Below are positions 53,947 to 62,356 of a stretch of 64,000 nt of DNA, one piece after another. A program made the translations under genes and the position numbers. This DNA comes from Candidatus Marispirochaeta associata. Lineage in GTDB: Bacteria > Spirochaetota > Spirochaetia > JC444 > Marispirochaetaceae. The stretch's first letter is position 1. Every line of letters begins with the position of its first letter. Location of the stretch: positions 33,192 to 97,191 of the forward strand of contig JWTM01000060.1 of NCBI GenBank assembly GCA_001749745.1, read 5' to 3'. The notes under the pieces were generated by a model that ran no database searches, was not told the origin of the DNA, and saw only the letters and a program-made list of their open reading frames with translations.

Positions 53947-54815
53947 CAGCGTACCACCACACTTCGCTGAGCGACTACTTCGTTGCCGTAGAAATCGGAG
54001 GCAACCACCTCGATCTGCGTTTCACCCCTGTTTAAGGTGATACGACCTAGACTGATCTCGGTCTCGGTACGGTAGAAATCAGCATAGGAAAACCCCGGGG
54101 ATTTAACCAACACATGGTGATCTCCCTGGAATTGAAGAGACTCGTAGGTCAGGTAGACCGCTTCGCTCCCGTTCAAGTAAACGGTAACGCGAAACGGCGC
54201 CATGGGCCAATAGTGATCTATCAAATCGCTCTGGTCGTAGAGATCGATTACAAGCTCCCACTCTCCGGCGGAAAGAACGGGCGTCTCGCCGTCCAAGGGG
54301 ATCGAGTCCCGCCCCTGTTCAAGGCTGATCCTGCGGATATTCGGCCGGGCGGAATCGACGATCGGCGGCAGTAACAGCAGCGGATTGATGATGTTATCGG
54401 TGTCGGAATCGATGATCGTGAAATGGAGATGCACACCCAGGGAGCTTCCGGTCTCCCCCATGACCCCCAAAGCCTGATCGGGGAGCAGGTAGGGCCCCTG
54501 AGCCAGACTCCCCCGCTTAAGATGAGCATAGAGCGAGCGTACGCCTCCCAGATGTTCAACCACGGCGAATGAGCCCATTCCCGATGGAAGTCGGGCCGCA
54601 GCTCCCCCCTCCTCATAGGCGAATATCAACTCCCCCTCGCTAACCGGATATATATCCTGTTCGCCCGCCCCCAGATCGATACCCGAGTGGAAATGATCAT
54701 AGCGGTTCTCCCCGAAGGTGCCGGTGAGCCTGATCTCCTTAACGGGCCACTGGTATTCAATTCCCCAGAGTGCCGAAGCGAGCAGCAGTAGTACCCATAT
54801 AGTAGCTTGCCTCAT
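53946..54815 (-). CDS. M23-family (LytM-type) metallopeptidase, exported
   Basis: A 289-residue protein with a signal peptide (about 1-18). The LytM domain has zinc ligands predicted at His43 and Asp47 (DHFHSGIDLGA) and His131 (GVHLHFTI), plus His98 in YAHL. It would cleave or bind peptidoglycan cross-links in the periplasm. A C-terminal all-beta domain (about 160-289) follows. All catalytic residues appear present, so it is probably active. It begins 1 nt after the upstream gene and continues into the methyltransferase gene. Confidence 0.92.
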   Translation of the reverse strand: MRQATIWVLLLLASALWGIEYQWPVKEIRLTGTFGENRYDHFHSGIDLGAGEQDIYPVSEGELIFAYEEGGAAARLPSGMGSFAVVEHLGGVRSLYAHLKRGSLAQGPYLLPDQALGVMGETGSSLGVHLHFTIIDSDTDNIINPLLLLPPIVDSARPNIRRISLEQGRDSIPLDGETPVLSAGEWELVIDLYDQSDLIDHYWPMAPFRVTVYLNGSEAVYLTYESLQFQGDHHVLVKSPGFSYADFYRTETEISLGRITLNRGETQIEVVASDFYGNEVVAQRSVVVR

Positions 54816-54816
54816 T

Positions 54817-55863
54817 CTATCTCCTCTCTATCTGGTAAACGAGGATCGCATCGGAGAAAAACAGAAAGAGTCTCTCCCCGGCTGCCATCAATGAGAGCTC
54901 CTCTTCATCAGGATCGACGACAATCTCACCTAAGTAGTCGGTTTGGTCGTGCCGAAGCTCGAGGCGAAATCCCTCTCGGCTCCGGGTTAGGAAAACGAGA
55001 AGTCTATACTCGTCGAAACCGACCATATCGACCAGCCTCCCGGATAAGGGAAGCGCCCGTTCCTTATAGGTCAGTTGATCGAGAAGCAGGACCCCCTGCT
55101 CCGACTCTAATACAAAGAGAGATTGTAGCGGGATTTCCCCTAAAAGATTGCGCCGGAAATCGGTTCCCAGGGGACGCTGATTCATCAGCCGAAATTCACC
55201 GCCCCGCTCCTCTATCACATATGCTGTTTGCGGATCAATTCCGGCTACCAATAGATATAGCGATGTGATCGGATCGTAGAGCGCGCTATAGGCGACCTGA
55301 ATGCGCCCCTCTTCGGGAGCAAAGCGATAGATGATCTCACCCTCTTCGTCGAGAAATAGAAAGCTGCCGTTCAGTTGCCCCACTATCGTTCGCTCGCCGC
55401 CGCCGGCGACGGTGGTCACCAGGGAAGGAAAGGATCGTTCCCAGAGAAGTTCCCCCTGGGCGCTGAACTCCTTTAGTCGCAGCCTATCGGTGGAGATCAC
55501 CATAAGACGCTCATCGATAAAAAAAGGATAGCCGCTGGTTTCGATAGGCATCAACAATCCGCCGTCGGGGTCGCTCAGAACCAGATTCTGCGAGACGGAA
55601 TCATAGTTGACGGTGGTCCAGGATGCGGCGGCCGCAGCGTAACGCACCTTTTCGACATGACGGGGCGAACCGTCCGGGTTGAGAAATCCCACATGCGAAA
55701 TCCCGGCGAAGGATAGCGGCTCTCCCGGCTTATTCCGTTCCGCCTCGTAGACGTAGGCCGCCACGGGGCTTACATTAAGCGCCGGATTGAGATCCCGGGG
55801 AAGGAAGATGAGATAAGCGAAAATACCGATTAAACCGAGGATGAAGCGGTAGGACTTCTTCAT
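54817..55863 (-). CDS. membrane-anchored beta-propeller-like protein of unknown function
   Basis: A 348-residue protein with an N-terminal hydrophobic segment (about 5-22) that may be a signal anchor. The rest consists of repeating short beta strands with conserved-looking turns (for example FSAQGELLWERSF and NGSFLFLDEEGEIIYRF), suggesting a PQQ/WD-like propeller. There is no catalytic motif. It precedes the M23 peptidase gene by 1 nt, so it probably acts with that peptidase at the envelope. No specific family is recognised. Confidence 0.75.
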   Translation of the reverse strand: MKKSYRFILGLIGIFAYLIFLPRDLNPALNVSPVAAYVYEAERNKPGEPLSFAGISHVGFLNPDGSPRHVEKVRYAAAAASWTTVNYDSVSQNLVLSDPDGGLLMPIETSGYPFFIDERLMVISTDRLRLKEFSAQGELLWERSFPSLVTTVAGGGERTIVGQLNGSFLFLDEEGEIIYRFAPEEGRIQVAYSALYDPITSLYLLVAGIDPQTAYVIEERGGEFRLMNQRPLGTDFRRNLLGEIPLQSLFVLESEQGVLLLDQLTYKERALPLSGRLVDMVGFDEYRLLVFLTRSREGFRLELRHDQTDYLGEIVVDPDEEELSLMAAGERLFLFFSDAILVYQIERR

Positions 55864-55911
55864 AACTAGAAGGCATCCTACTGTGTTAGTAAACGGCTGT
55901 CAACGAAGAGC

Positions 55912-56715
55912 CTATCCGCTCCGTTTGGCCTGATCGACTCGTTTCGAGTCCGATTCCATCTTGGCGCGCCAGACTTCGATCTTCTTCCGGATGACTTCGC
56001 CCTCCTCCACCTCGCCCAGAACGATGTGCAGGCGCCGCAAGGCCGCCAGATAACTGATGGCCAACTTGAAATCATCCATCCGCAGGGTCGAAAGCTCATA
56101 TTTCTCCCGATAGCGATTGGCGGAGAGCTCGAGGAGTTCCTTCGTGAGCCGGAGATGGGCATTGCGTTCACTGTAGAACTCTGCCCGCGGATCGAGTCCG
56201 GCGGTGAGTGATTTCAGGTCAAGCAGATTCTTGACGATCGTTGCGTAGCGCCCTTCGATCTCGACAAACGACCACTTCCACTTCGAATTGGCGCCGAACC
56301 CATCTTCAACCGCATTGATCGAGAAGCCCAGCTTGCGGATCAGTTGCCAACGGGCGCCCTCGTCAAACTCGAGGATCGCCTCGAGATACTCCTCGTACTC
56401 CGAATAGGGAGCGTCTATCTGACTGCTGACCACGTCCTCGAGCTGAATAATGGCCCGATAACAGGCTTTACGGGCATCGTTTAGATAGGCTTCATTCTTG
56501 ACCCCCAAGAGGGAGACCGAGAGGGAGTTCATCAACACATAGTGAGAAACAAGATTGAGGACCTGATCGGCGACGTTCAACTTTACCAATGGGGACTTCG
56601 CCTCATCCCCGGAAAGGAGCGTCTTCTCCTGCTTTAGAATCTCTTCGATAGCCGCTTTGAACTCGGTTATCTTGCTAAAATAACGCTGCTTCGCCTCTCC
56701 GCTTATTTTACCCAC
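55912..56715 (-). CDS. conserved hypothetical protein downstream of recN
   Basis: A 267-residue, mostly helical cytoplasmic protein. The GTG at 56715 overlaps the recN stop by 8 nt and is chosen because earlier in-frame starts lie deep inside recN. The ribosome site is weak, so the start is uncertain. Highly charged helices predominate (for example SEYEEYLEAILEFDEGAR and RRLHIVLGEVEEGEVIRKK). No domain is recognised. It is probably spirochete-specific. Its constant neighbourhood (nadK, recN, M23) is the only functional hint. Confidence 0.75.
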   Translation of the reverse strand: MGKISGEAKQRYFSKITEFKAAIEEILKQEKTLLSGDEAKSPLVKLNVADQVLNLVSHYVLMNSLSVSLLGVKNEAYLNDARKACYRAIIQLEDVVSSQIDAPYSEYEEYLEAILEFDEGARWQLIRKLGFSINAVEDGFGANSKWKWSFVEIEGRYATIVKNLLDLKSLTAGLDPRAEFYSERNAHLRLTKELLELSANRYREKYELSTLRMDDFKLAISYLAALRRLHIVLGEVEEGEVIRKKIEVWRAKMESDSKRVDQAKRSG

Positions 56716-58423
56716 TGGCCGGCCCCTTGAGCGCTTCGTTCCTGCTATAACGATCGATGAGTTCCCGGGCATGTCGGATGGAGGCCTCCCCCACCGGGTC
56801 ACCCGAGAGCATGCGTGCGATCTCGGTGATGCGCATATCACCGGCAAGAAACTCTACGCGGGTATTGGTACGATCGGACACAAGCTCCTTGCGTACCTTT
56901 ATATGATTATCGGCACGAACCGCCACGGAAGCAAGGTGGGTAATGCAGAGAATCTGCTTCGTGGTCGACAAGAGAGCCAGTTGTTCTCCCAGGGCCAGGG
57001 CTACCTCGCCGCCTATGCCGGTATCGACCTCGTCGAAGATCAGGGAATCAATCTGGTCGGCTTCGGAGAGGACCGTCTTGAGGGCCAGCATCAGACGGCT
57101 CAGCTCGCCGCCGGAGGCGATGGAGCGGAGAGGTTTGAGGGGTTCGCCCTGATTCGGTGCAATCAGAAACTCAACCCGATCCGCGCCGGTAGGCCCGCAG
57201 CTGATCTTGCCGTTAGCGCCGGTCTTGGTATCGACATTGACCCGGAATACCGCCTTCTGCATACCCAAGGGTCGAATCCGCTTCTCTACGGCCGACTGCA
57301 GATCCTCGGCCGCGGTCCGGCGGGATTCGCTTATCCGCTTCGCCCGTTGCCCGACCTCGCCGTTCAGTTGTGAGATCCGGGCTTCCATCTCCGCCTTACG
57401 GTCGCTCCAGTTATCGATCATATCGATCTTACCAGCTGCTTCTTCCCGGTAGGCGAGCACTGCCTTGACGGAATCACCGTACTTCTTCTCTAAGCGTTGG
57501 ATCAACAGCAGCCTCTGCTCGATCTCGTCCAGCCGTTCCGGGGAGAACTCCACCTCGTCGCGATAGGCACGGACCGACTCGACAATGTCTTCCAGTTCGA
57601 GGAAGGCCGATTCGAAACGAGACCCCAGAGGAGCCAGCTTGGGGATTATATCGCCTAAGGATACAAGATCGCTTTGAGCCTTTCTCAGGGATGCGATCGC
57701 GCCGCCCTTACTCTCGGAAGCCAGGGCGGAAAAATCCTCCAACAGGGAGTAGATCTTCTCCGCCTGGGATATCATCTCGAGCTCTTGCTCGAGCTCTTCC
57801 TCTTCCCCCTCCTTTAATGCGGCGCCGTCTATCTCGGCCACTGCGTGCTGCAGGTAATCGAGCTCCCGCAACTGATTTCGCTCGGCCTGATTGAGATCCT
57901 CGTACTCCTTTTTCAGGTTGCTCAGATCGGAAAAGACCGCTCCCAACGCGGCTACTTCATCGTTGAGACCGGCATAGGCGTCGAGCAGCCGACGATGCTG
58001 ATCTATCTGCAAAAGAGATTGATGCTCATGCTGTCCGTGCATATCGAAGAGAAGCGCAGTCAGCTCTTGAAGGGTGCTGCGGGAGACCTGGGAATCCTGC
58101 AGGTAGACACTGCCCCGGCCGTTGCGACGGATAATACGCCGCAGAATAACGGTGCCATCTTCGGCGGCCAGATCATGCTCGGCAAGCCAGTCGAGGGCTT
58201 CCCGGTTATGGTCGACCAGGATCACGCCGCTGATGCGCGCCTCGTCCGCATCGGTCCGGATTGCTCCCGTATCGACCTTCTCGCCGAAGAGGGCACTCAG
58301 GGCGCCGACGATAATCGATTTACCCGCTCCGGTCTCACCGGTCAGAATATTCAGTCCCCGGGAGAAGCGAATGGAGAGGGAATCGATCAAGGCAAAATTT
58401 TCAATGGTCAGCTCTTCAAGCAT
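56708..58423 (-). CDS. recN: DNA repair protein RecN
   Basis: A 571-residue SMC-like ATPase for double-strand break repair. The ATG at 58423 follows GGGAGGG and overlaps nadK by 8 nt. Walker A GETGAGKS lies at about residues 29-36, a long coiled coil is interrupted near the middle, and the ABC signature SGGELSRLMLAL and Walker B LIFDEVDTGIGG are near the C-terminus. Length is normal. The nadK-recN order is widespread. Certain. Confidence 0.96.
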   Translation of the reverse strand: MLEELTIENFALIDSLSIRFSRGLNILTGETGAGKSIIVGALSALFGEKVDTGAIRTDADEARISGVILVDHNREALDWLAEHDLAAEDGTVILRRIIRRNGRGSVYLQDSQVSRSTLQELTALLFDMHGQHEHQSLLQIDQHRRLLDAYAGLNDEVAALGAVFSDLSNLKKEYEDLNQAERNQLRELDYLQHAVAEIDGAALKEGEEEELEQELEMISQAEKIYSLLEDFSALASESKGGAIASLRKAQSDLVSLGDIIPKLAPLGSRFESAFLELEDIVESVRAYRDEVEFSPERLDEIEQRLLLIQRLEKKYGDSVKAVLAYREEAAGKIDMIDNWSDRKAEMEARISQLNGEVGQRAKRISESRRTAAEDLQSAVEKRIRPLGMQKAVFRVNVDTKTGANGKISCGPTGADRVEFLIAPNQGEPLKPLRSIASGGELSRLMLALKTVLSEADQIDSLIFDEVDTGIGGEVALALGEQLALLSTTKQILCITHLASVAVRADNHIKVRKELVSDRTNTRVEFLAGDMRITEIARMLSGDPVGEASIRHARELIDRYSRNEALKGPASG

Positions 58424-59279
58424 CGGGCCCTCCCGACCAGTTGAGCTTTGTGCGCAAAACCTCATAGAAATTGCGCTGGTCAGAACGGATTATCGCAATC
58501 TTGCGGGGCGATCGGGATACATGGAGAATATCCCCCGGCTCGAGGGGATTAACAATTTGACCGTCCATGGTCAGGATCACATCGGTTCGCTGGTCGGGTT
58601 CCACCAGAATGCGCACACAACGATTACCGTTGACGACTATCGTTCGATTAGAGAGAGTAAAGGGACAGATAGGGGTAATCACCAGGGCTTCCATCTCCGG
58701 ATCGAGAATCGGCCCGCCCGCGGCGGCGCTATAGGCCGTTGAACCGGTGGGCGTAGAGACTATTATCCCGTCGGCCCGGTAGTTACCCACCGGCGTGTCG
58801 GAGACATCCATCGAGAGGCGGACCACCTTAGAGATACCCGCGGCGGCGACGACCGCATCGTTGAATCCCTCATGAGTCTGGATTATCGCACCGTCCCGTT
58901 CGATTTCGACCCGCACCAGGATCCGTTCGCTGAGACTCAGCTTACCTTGGCGGTAGTTCTCAAAGGCGTCTCTCCACTCCCCTGCGGTAACCTCGGTTAT
59001 AAAGCCTAAGCTCCCTATATTGACCGCCAGAATCGGCGTGGAGTAGTCCACCAGCGCCCGTGCGGTATAGAGCACAGTCCCGTCTCCGCCCAGACTGAAC
59101 ACGATATCGGCTCGAGTCTCTTCGGAAAACTCGGTTAGTTCAGGTTTCCCGCTGATGCGGACGACACTGAAGTCGATTCCTTCAGCTGTCAGGAACTCAC
59201 CGATCTCCTGGATAAGGGATTCGGCATGTTCCTTTAGACAGTTTGCTACTAGGAGGGCTCGCTTCACTTCTCTCCGCAT
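58416..59279 (-). CDS. nadK: NAD kinase
   Basis: A 287-residue ATP-NAD kinase producing NADP. The conserved GGDGT lies at residues 64-68 (SLGGDGTVLYTA). The GFNDAVVAAA block and the STPTGSTAYSAAAGGPIL block are also present. The ATG at 59279 is chosen; a GTG six codons later is an alternative. The gene is directly upstream of recN. Certain for family. Confidence 0.95.
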   Translation of the reverse strand: MRREVKRALLVANCLKEHAESLIQEIGEFLTAEGIDFSVVRISGKPELTEFSEETRADIVFSLGGDGTVLYTARALVDYSTPILAVNIGSLGFITEVTAGEWRDAFENYRQGKLSLSERILVRVEIERDGAIIQTHEGFNDAVVAAAGISKVVRLSMDVSDTPVGNYRADGIIVSTPTGSTAYSAAAGGPILDPEMEALVITPICPFTLSNRTIVVNGNRCVRILVEPDQRTDVILTMDGQIVNPLEPGDILHVSRSPRKIAIIRSDQRNFYEVLRTKLNWSGGPDA

Positions 59280-59300
59280 CGTAACCAATCTACACCATTT

Positions 59301-60323
59301 TTAGGGCAATGTGGAGAGGATTTTCACCAGGAGCTCGGTGTTTTTGCGACCCATGGATGGATAGAGGGGAAAGAGAATCGTCCGGAGCGCCAGACTGGCC
59401 GCCCGCGGACAGTTGATCTCCTCAGATTGGAGCCTGGCGTAGGGAGATGATGCGAATGCATTCTCCGTCTCGGCACCGTTTTTCAGGGCGTACTGCCGCA
59501 CCTCGTTCATTCCAGAATCGATGACCACCGGAAAGGCTGTAGGAACGATCTCCTGCTCCTCCTGGCCTGAAAATCCGCGATGCTTCGACTTCATCAACCC
59601 CTGAGCCAGGAGCCCGAAGATCTCACCCCGCTGATCATGCAGGGCATCGGCGTGCTGAATCTGCGCCAGCCCCAGGGCGGCGTTGATATCGGGCATTCGA
59701 CTCTCGATGGGAAGCTCTTCGAGCAAAGGCTTTAGAAGCTTCCGGTATTTCATCGAACCCGGGAGCAAAACGGCCCCGCCGCCGGTGGTTATCGGATCCA
59801 GATACTCGGTGCGAATAAGACTGAAAGCCGCGGGATAGACCTCTTCGGCCCTCGACCGCGGGACCACCACCGAGGAGATATCCTCGATAACCGGTTTCTC
59901 ACTCTCATATATAGGGTCCAGGTCAGCCTCGATACCGAATGGTGCATGCACCACCCAGGCGTCTGCTTCAGCCTCGATAGCGGCCTTAATCGCATCCTCC
60001 GCCATTACACCGGAAAGCTCGTCCACATCCACAAAGCTGGGCTTCAACCCGAGCAGGTCCAGGGCGTCCAGGTAATAGAGGGGCGAGAGGGCGCTAATAG
60101 CCACTGTGGCCCCTTCAGGGAGTTCAAGACAGCGGAGGGCAAGAGCAAGCGCCTCGGTAGGGGAACGCAGGGCCGCCCCGTTTTTCTTCTTAAGATATTT
60201 TGCAAACTCTCTACTGAAACTATCCGCCAAGCTGCCGGGACCGATTTCATCACTCACCATACAGGTAAGAACAGCATCCATATCCCGGCGCTTGAGCGTC
60301 GGTTTGTATACAGGGATCGACAT
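59301..60323 (-). CDS. DegT/DnrJ/EryC1 aminotransferase-fold protein lacking the PLP lysine
   Basis: A 340-residue protein of the DegT/DnrJ/EryC1/StrS fold, recognised from VYKPTLKRRDMDAVL, VVHAPFGIEADLDPI, and PVIEDIS, where Asp148 matches the PLP-nitrogen Asp. At the position of the internal-aldimine Lys, normally K-N-L-T-T-G-E-G-G, the sequence reads D176-P-I-T-T-G-G-G. The enzyme therefore probably does not act as an aminotransferase. It may be a dehydratase-like, regulatory or degenerate member. It lies between cheW and nadK, with GAAAGG before its ATG. Confidence 0.85.
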   Translation of the reverse strand: MSIPVYKPTLKRRDMDAVLTCMVSDEIGPGSLADSFSREFAKYLKKKNGAALRSPTEALALALRCLELPEGATVAISALSPLYYLDALDLLGLKPSFVDVDELSGVMAEDAIKAAIEAEADAWVVHAPFGIEADLDPIYESEKPVIEDISSVVVPRSRAEEVYPAAFSLIRTEYLDPITTGGGAVLLPGSMKYRKLLKPLLEELPIESRMPDINAALGLAQIQHADALHDQRGEIFGLLAQGLMKSKHRGFSGQEEQEIVPTAFPVVIDSGMNEVRQYALKNGAETENAFASSPYARLQSEEINCPRAASLALRTILFPLYPSMGRKNTELLVKILSTLP

Positions 60324-60387
60324 AACCTTTCTTCTTTCATCTCTTTTGGAGATAGATAATTAGTTTCTTCTCTTTACGCGCACTGCA

Positions 60388-60864
60388 TTAGCGGCCGATA
60401 GCGCCGAGCTGCTGCAGTTCCTTGGGATCAAAAATCCGCCGGATATCAAGGATAATCAGATAGCCCGACTCCTCGTTGGTAACCCCTTGGATATACTCGG
60501 CCCCGATACCGGAGATCATCTGAGGCGGCGGTTGAATCTTCTCCCGGTCGATAGTAACCACCCGTGACACCTTGTCGATAAAGACTCCCAGTTGCATGCC
60601 GTCCAGGTTGAGAATCAGGAAGCCGGAGAGAAGCTTATCTTCCTCACTCAACGAAGCACGCCGCAGGTGAAAACGCTTGTGAAGGTTGATAACCGGGATT
60701 ATTTGGCCCCGCAAGTTGAATATACCCTCTACATAGGCCGGTGCGTTGGGGATGTTACGGATATCCTGAACCTTCTGGATCTCGTTCACTTGCATGATAT
60801 CGATCCCATAATACTCTTCACCAAGCTGAAAGGTCACAAGCTGTAAATGATTCTCGTCTGCCAT
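60388..60864 (-). CDS. cheW: chemotaxis coupling protein CheW
   Basis: A 158-residue protein. It is a single CheW/SH3-like domain: LQLVTFQLGEEYYGIDIMQV, then the FNLRGQIIPVINLHKRF block that contacts receptors and CheA, and VDKVSRV-type strands. CheW bridges chemoreceptors to CheA. It heads a minus-strand run and has a candidate promoter at 60885-60913. No other che gene is adjacent; the nearest kinase is the CheA-like protein at the other end of the window. Confidence 0.95.
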   Translation of the reverse strand: MADENHLQLVTFQLGEEYYGIDIMQVNEIQKVQDIRNIPNAPAYVEGIFNLRGQIIPVINLHKRFHLRRASLSEEDKLLSGFLILNLDGMQLGVFIDKVSRVVTIDREKIQPPPQMISGIGAEYIQGVTNEESGYLIILDIRRIFDPKELQQLGAIGR

Positions 60865-60884
60865 CCTCTAAACCTCTACACCCC

Positions 60885-60913
60885 AGCATAGTTGAGTTAT
60901 GCGGGTTTTGCAA
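60885..60913 (-). promoter_or_regulatory. sigma-70 promoter of cheW
   Basis: On the minus strand TTGCAA (60908-60913) and TATGCT (60885-60890) are separated by 17 bp, 20 bp ahead of the cheW start codon. The -10 falls inside a small inverted repeat. Confidence 0.55.
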
Positions 60914-60938
60914 TATAGTTTTTGATCCTCTTACTATT

Positions 60939-60950
60939 CCTCCGTCCCCC
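60939..60950 (+). repeat. RAYT-associated motif copy 1
   Basis: The string CCTCCGTCCCCC lies just beyond the 3' end of the RAYT gene. It shares the core CCTCCGTCCC with copies at 61493 and 63970. Confidence 0.5.
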
Positions 60951-60957
60951 AAAACCC

Positions 60958-61428
60958 CTACTTCCGATAATCAAGAATCGAACCATCACCATCCCTAATA
61001 TGACACACGCCGCTGTAGCGATAGTCCTCAGGTCGAGTTACTATCATTGCTTTGACTGGATTCTGTGTAATGTATTCGAATGCTGCAACAAACTGCCTCA
61101 ACGAAGCAATCAGCACACTGCGAAAACGATCATACCACACATGCCCTTTTAGATGAAATCTATGATTAAAGCGAATAGCGAATACCGACAATATCCACTG
61201 CATAATCTTCGATAGACTCTCATCATAAGCTGGGTAAATTAAAAGATGTACATGATTCCCCATGATGCAGAAGTTCTTAACCCGAAATGAAAACCGTTTT
61301 CTCGCCTCTTTTAAAACAATAAGGAATAGTTCTTTCGTTTCATCGCGCTCAAAGATAAACTCGCCCCGGTTCGCCCGGGCAATAACATGGTACATGGCGC
61401 CATGACGCACATTTCGTGGTTTTCTCAT
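60958..61428 (-). CDS. REP-associated tyrosine transposase (RAYT, Y1/IS200-like)
   Basis: A 156-residue HUH endonuclease. The metal-binding motif H59-V-H61 (MGNHVHLLIYP) and the catalytic tyrosine Tyr119 (FEYITQNPVKA) are both present, and the C-terminus carries the WYDRFRS block. RAYTs are domesticated single-copy relatives of IS200 transposases that mobilise REP palindromes. Copies of a CCTCCGTCCC motif occur on both sides and at the window edge. No flanking terminal repeats or partner gene are seen, so this is not a typical IS. The enzyme looks intact. Confidence 0.9.
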   Translation of the reverse strand: MRKPRNVRHGAMYHVIARANRGEFIFERDETKELFLIVLKEARKRFSFRVKNFCIMGNHVHLLIYPAYDESLSKIMQWILSVFAIRFNHRFHLKGHVWYDRFRSVLIASLRQFVAAFEYITQNPVKAMIVTRPEDYRYSGVCHIRDGDGSILDYRK

Positions 61429-61488
61429 ATGTATGGAAAGAGGTTCTACTAGTGTTTTGCTTCAAAGAGTAAAGAAAATTTTTTGGAG

Positions 61489-61505
61489 AAAACCTCCGTC
61501 CCTCT
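61489..61505 (+). repeat. RAYT-associated motif copy 2
   Basis: A 17-base copy carrying the core CCTCCGTCCC upstream of the RAYT gene. Sixteen of its bases match the half-palindrome at 63966-63981. Confidence 0.55.
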
Positions 61506-61558
61506 AAGACATCTGGTCTGTGGAACGCAAAGAAAAAAGCCGGGTCCAGCGTCTTCCC

Positions 61559-61580
61559 GTAAGCGTCAATTAAACCGCAC
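61559..61580 (+). repeat. IS66 left terminal inverted repeat
   Basis: A 22-bp end, perfectly complementary to the right end and starting GTAAGCG. Confidence 0.95.
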
Positions 61581-61633
61581 CTGCCATCGTATCGGAACTG
61601 CATCTACAATGGATCTCGATAAGGAGAGAACAG

Positions 61634-61960
61634 ATGCAGAAATACAGCAGAGAAGAGCGGGAAAATCATCTATCAGCATGGCGGGCGAGCGGCCTGAGCG
61701 GACAAGCCTACTGCCGGCGACAAAATATCGTTTCGACCACCTTCTACAGTTGGGTCAAAGCAGAAAAGACACATACAGCCTTGGAGTCAGCCTCTTCGTC
61801 GGTCATGGTACGAGTAGCATCTTCACAGAATGGTGGCAAGCATCTCTCATCAACCATATGCATCGAAAAGCAAGATGTTCGTATCCATCTGCCTACCAAT
61901 ATCGGGACGGAATCACTACAGCTGGTTTTGCAGCTTCTCGGAGTAGTCGATGCTGCTTGA
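61634..61960 (+). CDS. tnpA: IS66 accessory protein TnpA
   Basis: A 108-residue protein of the IS66 ORF1 family. The N-terminal helix-turn-helix (YSREERENHLSAWRASGLSG, then AYCRRQNIVSTTFYSWVK) is typical and probably binds the IS ends. The C-terminal segment is poorly conserved. It overlaps tnpB by 11 nt. It is needed with TnpB and TnpC for transposition of IS66-type elements. Confidence 0.9.
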   Translation: MQKYSREERENHLSAWRASGLSGQAYCRRQNIVSTTFYSWVKAEKTHTALESASSSVMVRVASSQNGGKHLSSTICIEKQDVRIHLPTNIGTESLQLVLQLLGVVDAA

Positions 61961-62297
61961 TCTTTCCGCAATTGAGATCTATGTCCGTCCCGGCAATACC
62001 GATATGCGTAAAGCGATAAACGGTCTGACGGTAATGGTACAGGATTATATGTATAAGGATCCTCTCTCCGGGAGTCTTTACTTGTTCTGCAACCGGCAGC
62101 GCCGGATTCTCAAGGCCCTCTACTGGGACCGAAACGGTTTCTGCCTGTGGCAGAAGAAACTCGAGAAGCACAAGTTCCCCTGGCCCATGACAGAGGAGGA
62201 CGCGCGGCAAATCAATGCCGACCAGCTCACTCTCCTCCTGAAAGGGATCGACTTCTGGCATGAGCACACTGCGTTGGAATATTCGCGCGTTTCATAG
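61950..62297 (+). CDS. tnpB: IS66 accessory protein TnpB (Orf2)
   Basis: A 115-residue protein with the typical Orf2 pattern: IEIYVRPGNTDMRKAINGL, then LYLFCNRQRRILKALYWDRNG and FCLWQKKLEKHKFPWP. This cluster of Tyr/Trp/Cys residues is very conserved in IS66 elements. It lies 11 nt overlapping tnpA and 59 nt before tnpC. The role is accessory and its mechanism is unclear. Confidence 0.93.
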   Translation: MLLDLSAIEIYVRPGNTDMRKAINGLTVMVQDYMYKDPLSGSLYLFCNRQRRILKALYWDRNGFCLWQKKLEKHKFPWPMTEEDARQINADQLTLLLKGIDFWHEHTALEYSRVS

Positions 62298-62356
62298 ATT
62301 TCTTTGTGCTTGAGGAATTTACAGCCAGGTAAAGACATGCTAGAATTCCAGGCAGG

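Noticed and set aside
61429..61558. Possible small gene between the RAYT gene and IS66
   Set aside because: No frame with a start, ribosome site and sensible composition is present. The stretch is AT-rich and contains only the repeat motif.
61483..62019. A 178-codon plus-strand open frame spanning the IS66 left end
   Set aside because: It crosses the inverted repeat and overlaps tnpA in another frame. It has no family features.
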